NCBI GenBank assembly: GCA_034409055.1
Contig: DAOUMU010000574.1
Location: 1 to 9,947 of the forward strand
Length of the DNA stretch: 9,947 bases
Source of the DNA: DAOUMU01 sp034409055
Lineage (GTDB): Bacteria > Chloroflexota > Anaerolineae > 4572-78 > J111
Direction of reading: 5' to 3'
Positions 1 through 5,852 of the stretch are shown piece after piece. The stretch's first letter is position 1. Each line of letters opens with the position of its first letter. The notes under the pieces were generated by a model. The model ran no database searches. It was not told where the DNA came from and saw only the letters and a list, made by a program, of their open reading frames with translations. Made by a program: the position numbers and the translations under genes.

Positions 1-157
1 TTTCGGGCGGGGCCTGGTTGCGCTTCTTCTTGCAGCCGAGCTTGCAGTCGGGGTCAGCGGCCGGTTGGCGGGTCTTGTCGAGGCGGTCGTGTTCCTTGAG
101 GTAGGCTTTGGGATTGTTTTCCTTGACTGGGCCGTTGCAGTGGCACCGGGTTGGCTT
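1..157 (-). pseudogene. Transposase fragment, runs off the left edge
   Basis: Read on the minus strand, the segment is open from about 220 down to 1. From about 157 it gives a protein-like string containing CHCNGPVKENNPKAYLKEHD and, further on, DPDCKLGCKKKRNQ. The DPD-C-K-L-G-C-K-(K/R) pattern with several Cys/His resembles the central part of DDE transposases that are common in Chloroflexota and cyanobacteria; this family link is from memory. There is no ATG in the open stretch and a stop (TAG) at 221-223, so the N-terminus is missing or starts elsewhere. The C-terminal part, if present, lies left of the window. It is probably a remnant, like the other mobile-element pieces beside it, though an intact gene with an unusual start cannot be excluded. 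Confidence 0.5.
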
Positions 158-374
158 TCGGTTGTTGAAAGAGCTGTGTCTTGGAGGGAGTAGCAGAGTT
201 GCCAGGGGAGGGAAAATCGGCTATCATTGCCTTGGTCTCCTTTCTGGCGGTGGGGTGGGGGTTGACGATTTCATTCTACCCCAGAAGGAGGCCATTTGAA
301 AGGGGGGCCGGGCCAGGTGAAGCCGGGCTGGCGTGGCCACTGAGGCCGGGCCGGGGGTCGGCGAGGCGGCGCAG
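158..374. other. Non-coding, GC-rich stretch
   Basis: I see no credible gene here. The plus-strand frame that is open across it gives low-complexity Arg/Gly/Pro-rich translation from about 300, as expected for GC-rich non-coding DNA. From about 300 to 450 the sequence is dominated by G runs and GGCC/CCGG words, clearly richer in G+C than the genes to the right. It lies between a transposase fragment and the repeat array, so it is probably mobile-element-derived spacer. Confidence 0.5.
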
Positions 375-544
375 GCGGCCCCAATCTTATGTTATGCCCC
401 GCCGGAGCAAGGCTGAGGGGGTTGGGAGCGGGGACCGGGTGGGGCCAAGCGGAACCAATCTTATGTTATGCCTCGTTTTGCGACCAGGGCGGCTTCAGCC
501 CTGGGTGAATTGGTGCCGCCTGGCGGCACCAATCTTATGTTATG
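375..544 (+). repeat. Three direct repeats with an exact 74-bp period
   Basis: The 16-mer CCAATCTTATGTTATG occurs identically at 381-396, 455-470 and 529-544, each start exactly 74 bp from the next. Each copy is preceded by GCGG and two variable bases (GCGG at 375, 449 and 523), so the conserved unit is about 22 bp with 52-bp spacers. The two spacers are unrelated in sequence: the first is G-rich, the second holds two hairpins. The unit is short and the spacers long for a CRISPR, and no cas gene is in view. The last copy ends at the broken 5' edge of the transposase at 547. Likely roles are recombinase or transposase binding sites or an element end; 74 bp is about seven helical turns, which would place all copies on one face of the DNA. 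Confidence 0.85.
509..533. repeat. Perfect 12-bp inverted repeat over the last repeat copy
   Basis: ATTGGTGCCGCC (509-520) is the exact reverse complement of 522-533, with one central base (T521). The right arm includes the GCGG and CCAAT of the third direct repeat. A second hairpin lies just upstream: CCAGGGC (484-490) pairs with GCCCTGG (498-504) across a 7-base loop. Neither is followed by a T run, so they do not look like terminators. They could be a protein-binding palindrome or part of a mobile-element end. Confidence 0.7.
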
Positions 545-546
545 TC

Positions 547-1182
547 CGTCCCTCCAATAGTGTGGTGGGCACCACCCTCAAACTGGCCGATAAACTGCCC
601 CAGGATATCTTGGCCGATGAGAAACACACCTATCTCAACGGTCACAAATGTTATATCGCCACCACCGTGGCTGGCGATTGTATCTTTGGGGCTTCTGTCT
701 CCCTGACCGCCGAGGCCAAAGGGCTGACCGAAGCCTACAGCCATTTCAAAACCGAAGCCCAAAACCTCAGTCCGAGCTATGCCCCCAAAACGGTCAATAT
801 TGATGGCTGGACCGCCACTCACCATAGCTGGCTCAGTCTCTTCAAAACGGTCACCCCGCTGCTCTGCTTTCTGCACGCCTTCATCAAAATCCGCTCTCGC
901 TGCAAAAACCAACCCTTTTTCCCCGATTTGAGTAGACAGGTTTGGCACATCTACCATGCCCCTGATAAAGCCACTTTCAAAACCAGAGTGCAAACCTTAC
1001 GCCAGTGGGCACAAGCCACCTTACCCGCCGGCCCCGCTTTGGAAGCTGTCCTCAAATTGTGCCACCGTCAGGATGACTTTCTCCGGGCCTACGATTACCC
1101 CTCGGCCTATCGCACCAGTACGATGCTTGACCGGCAGATGGACCTGATGCACCGTTACCTCTTCAGTACCAAGTATTTCCAC
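547..1182 (+). pseudogene. DDE-type transposase, truncated at both ends
   Basis: The frame translates without stops into transposase-like sequence starting RPSNSVVGTTLKLADK. Candidate catalytic acids are the Asp in LADEKH (codon 616-618), the Asp in VNIDGW (802-804) and an acidic residue in the STMLDRQMDLMHRY block (Asp at 1129-1131), which resembles the usual third-acid region of such enzymes. The N-terminal DNA-binding part is absent: homology starts just after the third 74-bp repeat, and the sequence upstream is low-complexity. At the other end the expected C-terminal tail is lost; after KYFHL the frame continues into a histidine-kinase motif. No start codon with a ribosome site belongs to it. 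It is an insertion-sequence remnant; I cannot name the IS family with confidence. Confidence 0.7.
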
Positions 1183-1302
1183 CTGGCCCTAGCCCGTGAC
1201 CAGGCCCTGGCAGCCTCCCGCCTAAAAACCCAACTCCTGGTCAACGTCAGCCACGATACGCGCACCCCCCTCAACGCCATCCTGGGCTACGCCGAGATGC
1301 TG
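1183..1302 (+). pseudogene. Histidine kinase H-box fragment fused in frame to the transposase remnant
   Basis: The open frame of the transposase remnant continues into ALAASRLKTQLLVNVSHDTR and then TPLNAILGYAEML. This is the classical HisKA dimerisation/phosphoacceptor H-box, with the phospho-accepting His encoded at 1252-1254. Only about 40 residues remain: there is no sensor domain before it and no ATP-binding HATPase domain after it, and the frame stops at 1327-1329. It cannot be a working kinase. The second residue of the usual H-E-L-R-T-P motif is Asp and the third Thr, a mild deviation. It is best read as debris of a hybrid sensor kinase joined to an IS remnant by recombination. Confidence 0.75.
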
Positions 1303-1309
1303 CCAGACG

Positions 1310-1399
1310 GCTCTGACCCGTCTGGCTGATACCACGCCGGCCGTCGTGGTCTTAGATTTACATCTGCCCCACGTCTCAGGCAGAGATATCTTGCATCAA
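1310..1399 (+). pseudogene. Response-regulator receiver fragment
   Basis: In the frame shifted from the H-box fragment, the sequence reads ALTRLADTTPAVVVLDLHLP followed by HVSGRDILHQ. This matches the middle of a REC domain: the hydrophobic strand ending in the phospho-accepting Asp (codon 1355-1357), then the L-P-x-x-S/D-G loop. Neither the N-terminal acidic pair nor the later Thr/Lys residues are present, and the frame then runs into the yigZ promoter. Together with the H-box piece it suggests a hybrid kinase gene that has lost its ATPase domain and more by deletion. The native chromosome context seems to resume at about 1400. Confidence 0.65.
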
Positions 1400-1405
1400 A
1401 ACAGT

Positions 1406-1434
1406 TTGACAATTGTTAACCGTTCATCGATAAT
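1406..1434 (+). promoter_or_regulatory. Promoter of the YigZ-family gene
   Basis: TTGACA (1406-1411) and GATAAT (1429-1434) are separated by 17 bp, a near-consensus sigma70 promoter. Transcription would begin at about 1441-1443, which coincides with the ATG at 1443. With no Shine-Dalgarno sequence upstream, the mRNA is predicted to be leaderless. Confidence 0.7.
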
Positions 1435-1442
1435 TGCAATCT

Positions 1443-2054
1443 ATGAGCAAACGTTATTCCATCCCCAACGGCCAGTCCCGAATCGAGCTACAGGTAAAAA
1501 ATTCGCGTTTCATTGGCCGAGCCGGATACACCCCAAGCATCGAGACCGCCAAGGCATTCATCGAGCGAGTCAAGGCTGAAGAACCCGGCCATACCCATGC
1601 CGTCTATGCCTTTGCTGTAGGGCACGGAGCCTCGGTTACCCACGGTATGAGTGACGCCGGAGAGCCAAGCGGGACCGCCGGCCGGCCCGCCCTGGCAGTG
1701 GTCAAAGGCAGTGGCCTGGGCGATGTGACCGTCGTCATCATTCGCTATTTTGGGGGCACAAAATTGGGTACTGGCGGACTGGTTAAAGCCTATACCGAAG
1801 CAGCCCAATTAGCCCTGGCCGAATTACCGATAACTGAAAAAGTAGAACGTCAGTCAGTGCAAGTAACGGTGCCGTATAGCTTTTACGAGCAGTGTAAGCG
1901 ACTGGTCGAGACCCACCACGGTCAGGTTGAAGCCGAGGAATTTGCCACCGAGGTCACCCTACGCCTCACCTTCACCATCGACGACTTACCAGCCTTTCAA
2001 TCCGCTTTGGCCGAAGCTACAAGAGGCCAGGTCATCCCCCGGCCCCTCCTTTGA
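1443..2054 (+). CDS. yigZ: IMPACT/YigZ-family protein (UPF0029)
   Basis: A 203-residue protein with the full signature of the YigZ/IMPACT family: GHTHAVYAF at about 49-57, the core DAGEPSGTAG (71-80), and RYFGGTKLGTGGLVKAY (101-117). A smaller C-terminal ferredoxin-like domain (about 135-203) also fits the family. Length matches bacterial YigZ. Eukaryotic IMPACT modulates the Gcn2 kinase; bacterial members are linked to translation or RNA-related roles, but no reaction is firmly established. An in-frame TTG lies at 1434, but I chose ATG 1443 because the promoter -10 box covers the TTG and the expected transcription start falls on the ATG. The gene stands alone: its stop codon lies inside the next gene's -35 box. 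Family is certain, function is not. Confidence 0.92.
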   Translation: MSKRYSIPNGQSRIELQVKNSRFIGRAGYTPSIETAKAFIERVKAEEPGHTHAVYAFAVGHGASVTHGMSDAGEPSGTAGRPALAVVKGSGLGDVTVVIIRYFGGTKLGTGGLVKAYTEAAQLALAELPITEKVERQSVQVTVPYSFYEQCKRLVETHHGQVEAEEFATEVTLRLTFTIDDLPAFQSALAEATRGQVIPRPLL

Positions 2055-2079
2055 CAACCCTCGTTCCCTGGATTATCAT
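2051..2079 (+). promoter_or_regulatory. Promoter of the CoA-transferase gene
   Basis: TTGACA (2051-2056) and TATCAT (2074-2079) with a 17-bp spacer. The -35 box contains the TGA stop codon of the YigZ-family gene (2052-2054). The predicted start at about 2086 leaves a leader of under 30 nt with GAGG at 2099-2102. Confidence 0.65.
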
Positions 2080-2113
2080 AGGTTAAACACCACTTTTTGA
2101 GGTTATTTATACA

Positions 2114-3301
2114 GTGAACGTTCTGGAAAACATTCGTATTATAGATCTTACCCAGGCCCTGGCTGGTCCCTACTGCACCATGCTGCTAGGTGACATGGGC
2201 GCTGATGTCATTAAGATAGAGCAACCTGGTAAAGGCGATCAGAGTCGTGGCTGGGGACCGCCTTTTGTTGAAGGCGAAAGTACCTATTTCCTTAGCATCA
2301 ACCGTAACAAACGCAGCCTGACCCTTAACATTAAATCAGCAGAGGGCCAGGCAGTTCTACACAAGCTCATTGCCGCTGCCGACGTTTTTGTGTGCAATAT
2401 TCCCAGAGAGGCTTCGCGCAAACGGGCCAAAGTCGATGCAGAAACCCTGCAGGCATTGAATCCCCGCCTGATTTATTGCCTCATCACCGGCTACGGCAGC
2501 GATGGACCTTACGCCGAGCGCCCGGGCTATGACATGATTGCCCAGGGTGAGGCCGGTTTGATGAGTGTCACTGGTGAGCCGGAGGGCGAACCGATACGTT
2601 ACCCCATCCCCATTGCCGATATTACCGCCGGTATGTACTCGGCTATGGGTATTTTGGCAGCCCTACTCACCCGAGAAAAAATAGGGAAAGGACAATGCCT
2701 GGATATGACCTTAGTCGAGAGTCAATCGGCCTGGTTGACTATTTTGGCCTCTGCGCTGATGAATGGTGGTCAGGAGCCACAACGATTGGGCAACGTTCAC
2801 CCTAGCATTGCCCCTTACCAGGTTTTTAAGGCCCAGGATAAATATATTATTCTGGCCGTAGGTACAGAAAATTTGTGGGCCAACTTTTGTAATGCTTTGG
2901 ACCTGGAACATCTCAAACAAGATCCACGTTTTGCTACCAATGCGGACCGCATCAAAAACCGGGCCGAGTTGGTGGCTGTTCTGGAGGCGTTGTTTGCTAC
3001 TAAGCCGGCCGATTATTGGCTGGAAAAGCTCAAAACGACAGGTATCCCCACCGGCCCTATCAACACAGTTGCCGAGACACTGGCCCATCCCCAACACCAA
3101 GCCCGCAATTTTATCGTAGAACAGCAGCATTCAATTGCCGGGCTGGTTAAGTCAATGGGCAATCCGGTGCACCTATCGGATACACCAGTAAGCTATCGTT
3201 TGTCTCCACCCACCCTGGGCCAGCATACCGATGAGATATTGACCGAATTGGGCTACGATCCTGCTACCATCACTTCACTTCGCCGGCAAGGTATCGTATA
3301 A
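2114..3301 (+). CDS. CaiB/BaiF-type (class III) CoA-transferase
   Basis: A 395-residue protein of the formyl-CoA transferase/CaiB family, which moves CoA between carboxylic acids through an aspartyl-CoA thioester intermediate in the cytoplasm. The N-terminus IRIIDLTQALAGPYCTMLLG and the following GDMGADVIKIE are typical. SINRNKRSLTLN, GYGSDGPYAERPGYD (126-140) and the IADITAGMY block follow. The Asp of that block is residue 169, the same number as the catalytic Asp of formyl-CoA transferase. The usual N-F-R-P-G loop is replaced by NIPREASRKRAK (95-106). Full length; the start is GTG at 2114 with GAGG 11 bases upstream. Substrates cannot be read from sequence: the family includes oxalate, carnitine, succinate/malate and racemase-type members. 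The neighbours are not metabolic partners, so the context gives no further hint. Confidence 0.93.
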   Translation: MNVLENIRIIDLTQALAGPYCTMLLGDMGADVIKIEQPGKGDQSRGWGPPFVEGESTYFLSINRNKRSLTLNIKSAEGQAVLHKLIAAADVFVCNIPREASRKRAKVDAETLQALNPRLIYCLITGYGSDGPYAERPGYDMIAQGEAGLMSVTGEPEGEPIRYPIPIADITAGMYSAMGILAALLTREKIGKGQCLDMTLVESQSAWLTILASALMNGGQEPQRLGNVHPSIAPYQVFKAQDKYIILAVGTENLWANFCNALDLEHLKQDPRFATNADRIKNRAELVAVLEALFATKPADYWLEKLKTTGIPTGPINTVAETLAHPQHQARNFIVEQQHSIAGLVKSMGNPVHLSDTPVSYRLSPPTLGQHTDEILTELGYDPATITSLRRQGIV

Positions 3302-3302
3302 T
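3274..3302 (+). promoter_or_regulatory. Promoter of the 70-residue gene
   Basis: TTCACT (3274-3279), a 17-bp spacer, and a perfect TATAAT (3297-3302). The -10 box contains the TAA stop of the CoA-transferase (3299-3301). Transcription would begin at about 3309, leaving a leader of about 45 nt with AAGGAG at 3343-3348. Confidence 0.55.
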
Positions 3303-3353
3303 CAGTGGCAAAGTTCCTTCTACTTACATAGACTAAATTAACAAGGAGTCATT

Positions 3354-3566
3354 ATGAGTGAAGAGAAAATAGTGGTCACAATTAATCGCCGCAACCGAAC
3401 GATGGTCTTTCCGGTCAACGAGCGGGATAAATTACGCGACGTGTTAAAAGATCGCATTTGGTGGGACCGCCGCAGTAACCGTTGGGCCGGACGGGGTGAT
3501 GTAGAAGAATTAAAAAAGATTTTAGAAGACGTGGGCTACGACGTCAAACTGGTTGGCCCCAGGTAA
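3354..3566 (+). CDS. Small basic protein of unknown function (70 residues)
   Basis: I do not recognise this protein. It is supported as a gene by a strong ribosome site (AAGGAG five bases before the ATG), a promoter with a perfect -10 box, and a bidirectional terminator just downstream. The composition is that of a small folded, charged protein: a beta-rich start (KIVVTINRRNRTMVFPVN), an Arg/Trp-rich centre IWWDRRSNRWAG (about 35-46), a predicted helix VEELKKILEDVGY and a final strand DVKLVG. The beta-(helix)-Arg/Trp-helix-beta pattern and many Arg/Lys residues would suit nucleic-acid or ligand binding, but that is speculation. There is no signal peptide, membrane segment or Cys cluster. It appears to be a monocistronic transcription unit. 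Confidence 0.8.
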   Translation: MSEEKIVVTINRRNRTMVFPVNERDKLRDVLKDRIWWDRRSNRWAGRGDVEELKKILEDVGYDVKLVGPR

Positions 3567-3594
3567 AGCATAAAAGGCACAAACGTAGAAAAAT

Positions 3595-3627
3595 AAAGAA
3601 TCGGGATACTGGGCATCCCGATTCTTT
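3595..3627. terminator. Bidirectional intrinsic terminator
   Basis: A 13-bp perfect stem, AAAGAATCGGGAT (3595-3607) with its complement at 3615-3627, encloses a 7-base loop. It has a T run on the right (to 3630) and an A-rich stretch on the left (3588-3597). It sits between the convergent 70-residue gene (plus) and L25 (minus) and can stop transcription from both sides. Confidence 0.9.
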
Positions 3628-3655
3628 TTTATCCAGGTTGGAGATAACGGAGGAA

Positions 3656-4312
3656 TTACTCTTCCCCCGCGGGCTTTTCTTTGGCTTCGGTAAGTACTTC
3701 CGGCTCGGCACTGACTGGTACTTCTTCCTCTTTCATCGCTTCTACCTCTTCTACCATCCGTGGTGGCTCAACGTTGGCGACCATTGACTCTGGGTCAGAC
3801 AAAATGGTGATAGAGTTGGGTACCTTCAAATCTGCCACGATGATAGTATCGTTGTAATCGACCAGGCCTTCTAGATTCACTTCAATGGCGGAAATAAGAT
3901 CTGACGGCAAACATTCAATCTCTATTTCGCCCAGTCCCTGGGTCAAAATACCCCCCTTGTCCCTCACGGCCGGCGAAACACCTTCAAAGACCAACGGCAC
4001 CTGGGCAGTCACTTTCTCCCCCATCTTGACTGCATAAAAGTCAACGTGTAAATAATTATGTTTGATGACATCGCGTTGAATATCACGCGCCAGAGTCATC
4101 TGTGGTTTCTGTTGTCCCACTTGTAAAGCAATCAATTGGTGAGTACCAGTCTCATGGAGTACTTTGTGCAAAGTTTGAGCATCGACCTGCAGTAATGTCG
4201 CCTCAAAATCCTTGCCATATAAAACAGCGGGCACTAACCCCTCCCGGCGCAACTGCTTTACGTGTCGACCGGTTGCTTCTCGTACTTCTACTTTTAACTT
4301 AATCGCTTCCAT
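3656..4312 (-). CDS. rplY: 50S ribosomal protein L25, CTC type
   Basis: A 218-residue L25/general stress protein CTC. It has two parts: the L25 RNA-binding domain (about 1-95) with REATGRHVKQLRREGLVPAVLYG (11-33) and RDIQRDVIKHNYLHVDFY (76-93), then the CTC C-terminal beta domain (about 98-182) with VPLVFEGVSPAV and VDYNDTIIVADL. An acidic, disordered tail rich in Glu, Pro and Ala (about 183-218) closes it. L25 binds 5S rRNA in the large subunit; E. coli L25 lacks the second domain, while most other bacteria have it. The ATG has AAGGAG on the minus strand, about 12 bases upstream. It often neighbours peptidyl-tRNA hydrolase, but not here: the gene stands alone, divergent from moeA and with a long leader. 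Confidence 0.97.
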   Translation of the reverse strand: MEAIKLKVEVREATGRHVKQLRREGLVPAVLYGKDFEATLLQVDAQTLHKVLHETGTHQLIALQVGQQKPQMTLARDIQRDVIKHNYLHVDFYAVKMGEKVTAQVPLVFEGVSPAVRDKGGILTQGLGEIEIECLPSDLISAIEVNLEGLVDYNDTIIVADLKVPNSITILSDPESMVANVEPPRMVEEVEAMKEEEVPVSAEPEVLTEAKEKPAGEE

Positions 4313-4432
4313 GATCTTTTATCACTCCTTACTTAACTTATGAACCTGTCATTCTGAAGCAGAATAATATCTTGTTCTTTTTAGCCAGTTGGCGAAACGC
4401 AAAATCTTTGATTAAAATATCAAACAAAGAAA

Positions 4433-4463
4433 AATCGCCTGACGCTATAGGTACGCGGCGATT
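4433..4463 (-). promoter_or_regulatory. Possible attenuator hairpin in the L25 leader
   Basis: On the minus strand the L25 leader contains AATCGCC, 17 loop bases, then GGCGATT followed by more T (five in a row, 4430-4434), resembling a small intrinsic terminator. The same GGCGA could instead pair with TCGCC further downstream (plus-strand 4391-4395), enclosing a smaller TTTGAT/ATCAAA hairpin (4407-4424). Two mutually exclusive pairings are the usual plan of attenuation, but the stems are short. Confidence 0.35.
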
Positions 4464-4482
4464 CAACCTAAGCAATCTCGTT

Positions 4483-4511
4483 ATTCTATTGATGAACACC
4501 TTTTTGGTCAA
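4483..4511 (-). promoter_or_regulatory. Promoter of the L25 gene
   Basis: On the minus strand, TTGACC (4511-4506), 17 bp, TAGAAT (4488-4483), each five of six to consensus. The start would be at about 4476, giving a leader of about 160 nt before the L25 ATG. Its -35 box is only 13 bp from the -35 box of the divergent moeA promoter. Confidence 0.6.
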
Positions 4512-4524
4512 ATTTAACAGTTTG

Positions 4525-4552
4525 TTGACGAACTCAATGGTTATGGTATACT
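4525..4552 (+). promoter_or_regulatory. Promoter of moeA, extended -10
   Basis: TTGACG (4525-4530), a 16-bp spacer, and TATACT (4547-4552) preceded by TGG, an extended -10 motif. The ATG of moeA is at 4560, seven bases after the -10 box and without a ribosome site, so the transcript is predicted to be leaderless. Confidence 0.7.
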
Positions 4553-4559
4553 AAAAATT

Positions 4560-5852
4560 ATGAAAACGTCCAATCGAATCCAACTGATTGCTGTTGAAGA
4601 GGCGCTGAATACCATTCTGGAAAAGATAACCCCGGTTGAAACAGAATGGGTGCCTTTGACTCAAGGTCTGAACCGGGTTCTGGCTAAGCCAATTGTTTCC
4701 CAGATTAATGTGCCTCCTTTTGCCAACTCTGCCATGGATGGCTATGCCATCATCGCCGCTGACGTTCAGGATGCTTCTCGACAAACGCCGGTGCGACTCA
4801 AGGTCACTGACAATATTCCGGCTGGGGCATCCACCTCTATTAAACTATCTACCCAAACAGCCGCCCGCATTATGACCGGCGCACCGATACCCGGCGGAGC
4901 CGATGCGGTGGTTCGCTTTGAAGAAACCAGCGAACATATCCCAACAGAAGGCTTGGCCAGGGACGAAGTGATGATTTACCGTTCGGCTGCCAAAGGCGAT
5001 AATGTGCGTCCGGCCGGTGAGGATATAAAAATAGGTCAGGTTGTTCTGGAAGCCGGTCATCGACTGCGTCCCCAAGATGTGGGCGTCCTGGCCGCCATTG
5101 GCCAGCCTCAGGTACCTGTTTACCGCCGTCCCCGCGTAGCCATTTTAGCTACAGGTGACGAATTGGTTGGTATCGATGAGCCAATCGAACCGGGCAAAAT
5201 CCGCAATTCCAATGAGTATACGCAAGCGGCTATGGTCGAGAAATATGGGGGTGAGTCGGTGATGTTGGGCATTGCCCGGGATACGGTAGAAGATTTGACC
5301 GCAAAAATTCGCGCCGGACTGGCTCAACAGGTTGACCTGTTTCTTACCTCGGCCGGGGTATCAATCGGCGACTTTGACATGGTCAAGAATGTACTCGCCG
5401 CCCAGGGTGAGATGCAATTCTGGCAAGTGGCCATTAAACCGGGCAAGCCACTGGCCTTTGGCATATTGCATCATCGTCACCAAGCCGGGCAGCCAAGTGC
5501 TAATGTGCCGCTCATTGGTCTGCCGGGAAACCCGGTAGCAGCCATGGTGGCCTTTGAAGTCTTTGCCCGACCGGCTATATTGAAGCTGGGAGGGCAAAGA
5601 TCCTGGGAGAAAAACAGGTTACGAGCTATCTTAGATGAAGAGGTTACCAATAGCGGACGCCGACATTATATGCGGGGCTTTGCCCATTTACAACCAGATG
5701 GTTATCATGTGACCACTCGCGGCAGTAGGGTGCAGGTTCAAGGCTCCGGTATTTTAACCTCGATGGTTTGGGCCAACTGTCTGGTGGTGATACCAGAAAA
5801 GGTTACCCACCTACCGGCCGGTGCCCCAGTTGAAGTCTGGATTCTTGACTGA
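4560..5852 (+). CDS. moeA: Molybdopterin molybdotransferase MoeA
   Basis: A 430-residue MoeA/gephyrin-E-domain protein, which inserts molybdate into adenylylated molybdopterin in the last step of molybdenum-cofactor synthesis in the cytoplasm. Family blocks appear in order: PPFANSAMDGYAI (52-64, with the conserved Asp60), RIMTGAPIPGGADAVV (103-118), KGDNVRPAGEDI (145-156), the MoCF domain ATGDELV (197-203) with GKIRNSN, then SAGVSIGDFD (264-273), IKPGKPLAFG (292-301) and GLPGNPVAA (320-328). The C-terminal domain IV follows (about 350-430). The usual T-S-G-G-V-S is T-S-A-G-V-S here. Length is that of the family. The start is ATG 4560, set by the promoter. No other molybdenum-cofactor genes are in the window. 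Paralogues exist in many genomes, so this may not be the only copy. Confidence 0.96.
   Translation: MKTSNRIQLIAVEEALNTILEKITPVETEWVPLTQGLNRVLAKPIVSQINVPPFANSAMDGYAIIAADVQDASRQTPVRLKVTDNIPAGASTSIKLSTQTAARIMTGAPIPGGADAVVRFEETSEHIPTEGLARDEVMIYRSAAKGDNVRPAGEDIKIGQVVLEAGHRLRPQDVGVLAAIGQPQVPVYRRPRVAILATGDELVGIDEPIEPGKIRNSNEYTQAAMVEKYGGESVMLGIARDTVEDLTAKIRAGLAQQVDLFLTSAGVSIGDFDMVKNVLAAQGEMQFWQVAIKPGKPLAFGILHHRHQAGQPSANVPLIGLPGNPVAAMVAFEVFARPAILKLGGQRSWEKNRLRAILDEEVTNSGRRHYMRGFAHLQPDGYHVTTRGSRVQVQGSGILTSMVWANCLVVIPEKVTHLPAGAPVEVWILD

Noticed and set aside
375..544. CRISPR array
   Set aside because: Only three copies, a 16-22 bp repeat and 52-58 bp spacers with their own hairpins and a G-run motif; no cas genes in view.
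181..546. N-terminal extension of the plus-strand open frame that ends at 1329
   Set aside because: The translation is low-complexity Arg/Gly/Pro sequence over GC-rich DNA and contains two complete 74-bp repeat units; transposase-like sequence begins only at about 547.
1434..1442. TTG start for the YigZ-family gene
   Set aside because: The TTG overlaps the last base of the -10 box, so it would not be transcribed; ATG 1443 fits the promoter and the family N-terminus.
4346..4371. Remnant of the palindromic repeat family upstream of L25 (TGTCATTCTGAAGCAGAATA)
   Set aside because: It resembles the start of such repeats and forms a 6-bp hairpin (4351-4365), but the match to the element at 9526 is too short to claim.
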